A DNA stretch of 8,415 nt from Gammaproteobacteria bacterium. Its GTDB lineage: Bacteria > Pseudomonadota > Gammaproteobacteria > Steroidobacterales > Steroidobacteraceae. Numbering within the stretch: the first letter of the stretch is position 1; every line of letters begins with the position of its first letter. Of this stretch, positions 7,601 through 8,415 are shown piece after piece. The position numbers and the translations under genes were made by a program. Location: the NCBI GenBank assembly GCA_030043215.1, contig JASHYG010000379.1, forward strand, positions 1-8,415. Direction: 5' to 3'. The notes under the pieces were generated by a model, which saw nothing but the letters and a program-made list of their open reading frames with translations, searched no databases and had not been told where the DNA came from.

Positions 7601-7992
7601 TCTCGATAGGTCGGATTGTTGCGCAGCGTGGTGGGCAGGTCGGCGCGCGCCGCCTGGATGGCCGCCTCCACGTCGCGCGCGGCCCCGTTGATATCGCGGT
7701 TCAGGGCGAACTGGACGACGACCATCGACGAGCCGACGAAGTTGGTCGAGGTCAGCTCGTTGACGCCGGCGATCGTCCCGAGCCGCCGCTCGAGCGGCTC
7801 GGCCACGGTGGAGGCCATGGTGTCCGGACTCGCGCCGGCCATGTTCGCCTGCACCACGATGACCGGATAGGTGACGTTCGGCAGCGGCGCGACCGGCAGA
7901 CGGAAGTACGCGAGCAGGCCGGACAGTCCCACGGCGATCGCGAGCAGCGAGGTGGCCACCGGCCGCCTGACGAACAGCGCTGAGATATTCAC
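4681..7992 (-). CDS. RND multidrug efflux permease, MdtC-like, complete, with an unusual periplasmic insertion
   Basis: A complete 1103-residue RND proton/drug antiporter. The open frame extends 132 codons further upstream, but that part is a shadow of the preceding permease gene read in another frame; the true start is the GTG at 7992, giving [16 protein letters not shown], the standard RND N-terminus, with a modest GAGAG 6 nt before it. Twelve membrane helices are expected: first about 11-30, a periplasmic domain to about 335, helices 2-6 about 338-490, helix 7 about 525-547, a second periplasmic domain to about 920, and helices 8-12 about 922-1080. Proton-relay residues are present: D401/D402 in [15 protein letters not shown]990 in [12 protein letters not shown], and R1021 in RLRPIMMTT. 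Usual family length is about 1020-1050; the excess is a low-complexity insertion at about 774-844. It overlaps the upstream permease by 4 nt (GTGA) and the channel gene by 4 nt (ATGA). MdtBC pumps act as heteromultimers, so pairing with the upstream permease is likely. Substrates are unknown. Confidence 0.95.
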   Translation of the reverse strand: MNISALFVRRPVATSLLAIAVGLSGLLAYFRLPVAPLPNVTYPVIVVQANMAGASPDTMASTVAEPLERRLGTIAGVNELTSTNFVGSSMVVVQFALNRDINGAARDVEAAIQAARADLPTTLRNNPTYREYNPADSPIIILALTSSTLTTAQLYDSADTVIQQQLSQIRGVGQITLSGSALPSVRIELEPDKLASYGIGLEDVRAAIAAANADSAKGYIDQGDQRYEVMSNDQASKAADYRDLVIAYRGGGAVLLHDVADVEDSNENIRNAGLYNDRSTVGVIVFPLPGANIIQTVAQIKKVLPSVEATLPPNIHVHIAVDRSQSVTAAVGDTERSLSIAVLLVIGVVFVFLQSPRATLIPAVVLPLSIVGTFGPMYLLGYSIDNLSLMALTIATGFVVDDAVVVLENIVRHREAGVEPVEAALRGSAEVSFTVLSMSLSLIAVFIPILLMPGILGLLFHEFAVTLSIAILFSLLMSLTVTPTLCAYLLGGPDTLRSSAGWATWAEAQFARFKDAYSRSLGLVLDHALLVGLTLIALIALNVVLFRLVPSTFFPEQDNGLLTGQIIADQSISFQAMTSKLAQLQGIVRKDPAVASVIGFVGGRALNTANVYVELKPLAQRRLSADQVVARLRPKLNAVSGARLILQAVQDLHIGGRQSAAEYQYTLTSEDTAALDAWTPKLVTELAKSHGKLLDVSSDLQQNGLQTYLTINRPTAMRYGFAPNQIDDVLYDAFGQRTVSTIFNPFNQYFVVMEVVPKYWQYPQTLDRVYLSTAAGNASGTAQTQAPGNTVQPVTPFSAIAAARNASSTTSSLNASAEANSVTNSISNSKGGSSTGSADSTAAETLVPLPALASYVSNHTATQVNHQSGLVAATISFNLPSGGSLSEASATIAKAMQTLRMPASIRGSFAGAGEVYAESMSAMPLLVLAALAAVYVVLGILYENTVHPVTILSTLPSAGIGATLALLIFGTPFSVIALIGIILLIGIVKKNAIMMIDVAIHAQRERKIDARQAIHEAAVVRLRPIMMTTAAAVLGALPLAIGIGQGASLRQPLGITVMGGLILSQIFTLYTTPVIYLYLDRLRVRLRSSAAGLTWRGDLGADA
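4692..4696 (-). promoter_or_regulatory. Ribosome binding site of the outer membrane factor
   Basis: On the minus strand GGGAG lies 7 nt before the ATG at 4684. It sits inside the last codons of the permease gene and supports the start that overlaps the permease stop in ATGA. Confidence 0.65.
5461..5673 (-). other. Low-complexity Ser/Ala/Asn/Thr-rich insertion within the MdtC-like permease
   Basis: These 71 codons (residues about 774-844) sit between DRVYLST and [11 protein letters not shown] in the second periplasmic domain. In the homologous left permease the same two motifs (NELYIKS and MVPLSALVKF) are only about five residues apart, so roughly 66-70 residues have been added here. The stretch is dominated by Ala, Ser, Asn, Thr and Gly, with three NAS triplets and three NS pairs, and it should be disordered or loop-like. 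The reading frame continues through it and its codons are as GC-rich as the flanks, so it looks like real coding sequence rather than a frameshift or recent foreign DNA. Confidence 0.8.
7989..7992 (-). other. GTGA start/stop overlap coupling the two permeases
   Basis: The TGA stop of the MdtB-like permease (7991-7989) and the GTG start of the MdtC-like permease (7992-7990) share bases. Such overlaps allow terminating ribosomes to restart, which keeps the two subunits near equal amounts. Confidence 0.85.
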
Positions 7993-8415
7993 GCCGGGCT
8001 CTCGGCCGCGGGCTGCTGCGGCCTCGGATTGAATCTCTGCGACAGGCGGTCGAACAGCAGATAGATCACCGGCGTCGTGAAGAAGGTCAGCACCTGGCTC
8101 ACGGCGAGGCCCCCGATGATGGCGAGGCCGAGCGGCCGGCGCAGCTCCGAGCCCGTGCCGGTGCCGGCGAGCAGCGGCAAGGCGCCGAGCATCGCCGCGG
8201 GCGTGGTCATCAGGATCGGCCGGAAACGCAGCAGCGAGGCCTCGAAGATCGCCTCCTCGGGCGACTTGCCGTGATGGCGCTCGGCCTCGAGCGCAAAGTC
8301 CACGATCATGATCCCATTCTTCTTGACGATGCCGATCAGGAGCACGATGCCGATGATGCCGATCACGTCGAGGCCGCTGCCGGTCCACGCGAGCGCAAGC
8401 AGCGCGCCGATGCCG
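7989..8415 (-). CDS. RND multidrug efflux permease, MdtB-like, C-terminal end (5' end outside window)
   Basis: The last 141 residues of a second RND permease whose start lies beyond the right edge (the frame runs from base 8414; the remaining base belongs to a split codon). Seen are the helix with [19 protein letters not shown] (about 28-46, relay lysine K32), the motif RFRPILMTT (63-71), [13 protein letters not shown] (84-96) and the final helix ending VIYLLFDRL, then a short Pro/Gln-rich tail. These correspond to helices 10-12 of RND pumps. Its TGA overlaps the GTG start of the next permease by 4 nt (GTGA), so the two are almost certainly made together, as in mdtB-mdtC. An adaptor gene would be expected further upstream, outside the window. 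Confidence 0.95.
   Translation of the reverse strand, partial: GIGALLALAWTGSGLDVIGIIGIVLLIGIVKKNGIMIVDFALEAERHHGKSPEEAIFEASLLRFRPILMTTPAAMLGALPLLAGTGTGSELRRPLGLAIIGGLAVSQVLTFFTTPVIYLLFDRLSQRFNPRPQQPAAESPA

Noticed and set aside
7993..8388. A 132-codon N-terminal extension of the MdtC-like permease
   Set aside because: It is Arg/His/Asp-rich, has no family resemblance, and is read out of frame over the clearly conserved C-terminus of the upstream permease. The GTG at 7992 gives the standard RND N-terminus.
1..8415. CRISPR array, tRNA, rRNA, insertion sequence or phage genes
   Set aside because: No regularly spaced repeats, no cloverleaf-like or rRNA-like sequence, and no transposase or phage motifs; coding genes fill the window with gaps of at most 14 bp.

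Overview
The window is GC-rich, almost fully coding, bacterial chromosomal-type DNA. It holds parts of two tripartite RND (resistance-nodulation-division) efflux loci that face each other. Tripartite RND pumps with lipid-anchored NodT-type outer membrane channels, together with OmpR/EnvZ-class two-component pairs, indicate a Gram-negative bacterium. The base composition and protein style fit a high-GC proteobacterium, but the sequence alone does not settle class or genus.

Left half, plus strand (1-3176): the C-terminal third of an MdtB/MdtC-type RND permease (its 5' end lies left of the window), then an OmpR/PhoB-family response regulator, then a membrane histidine kinase. The gaps are 14 bp and 6 bp, so these read as one operon. 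Regulator and kinase lie in the same reading frame, separated by one amber stop and two codons.

Right half, minus strand (8415 down to 3179): the C-terminus of one RND permease (MdtB-like, 5' end beyond the right edge), a complete second RND permease (MdtC-like, 1103 residues starting at a GTG), and a NodT-family outer membrane factor lipoprotein. The junctions are a GTGA overlap and an ATGA overlap of 4 nt each, which suggests strict translational coupling. The order permease-permease-channel matches the mdtBC plan plus its own outer membrane channel. The periplasmic adaptor gene that should accompany it is not in the window and would be expected beyond the right edge.

The kinase and the channel gene converge tail to tail with only 2 bp between stop codons, so any terminator must lie inside coding sequence. 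A weak GC hairpin followed by five T lies about 30 bp past the kinase stop, inside the channel gene. There is no non-coding stretch longer than 14 bp, so no promoter or operator can be placed here; those lie outside the window.

Functionally, the permeases would use the proton gradient to move hydrophobic or amphiphilic compounds from periplasm or inner membrane through an adaptor into the outer membrane channel, and the two-component pair probably controls one or both pumps (inference from position). The most unusual features are a roughly 70-residue Ser/Ala/Asn/Thr-rich insertion in a periplasmic domain of the MdtC-like permease, absent from the homologous left permease, and the same-frame amber junction of regulator and kinase. 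I see no mobile element, CRISPR array, RNA gene or wholly new system; most of the window is a familiar efflux region.
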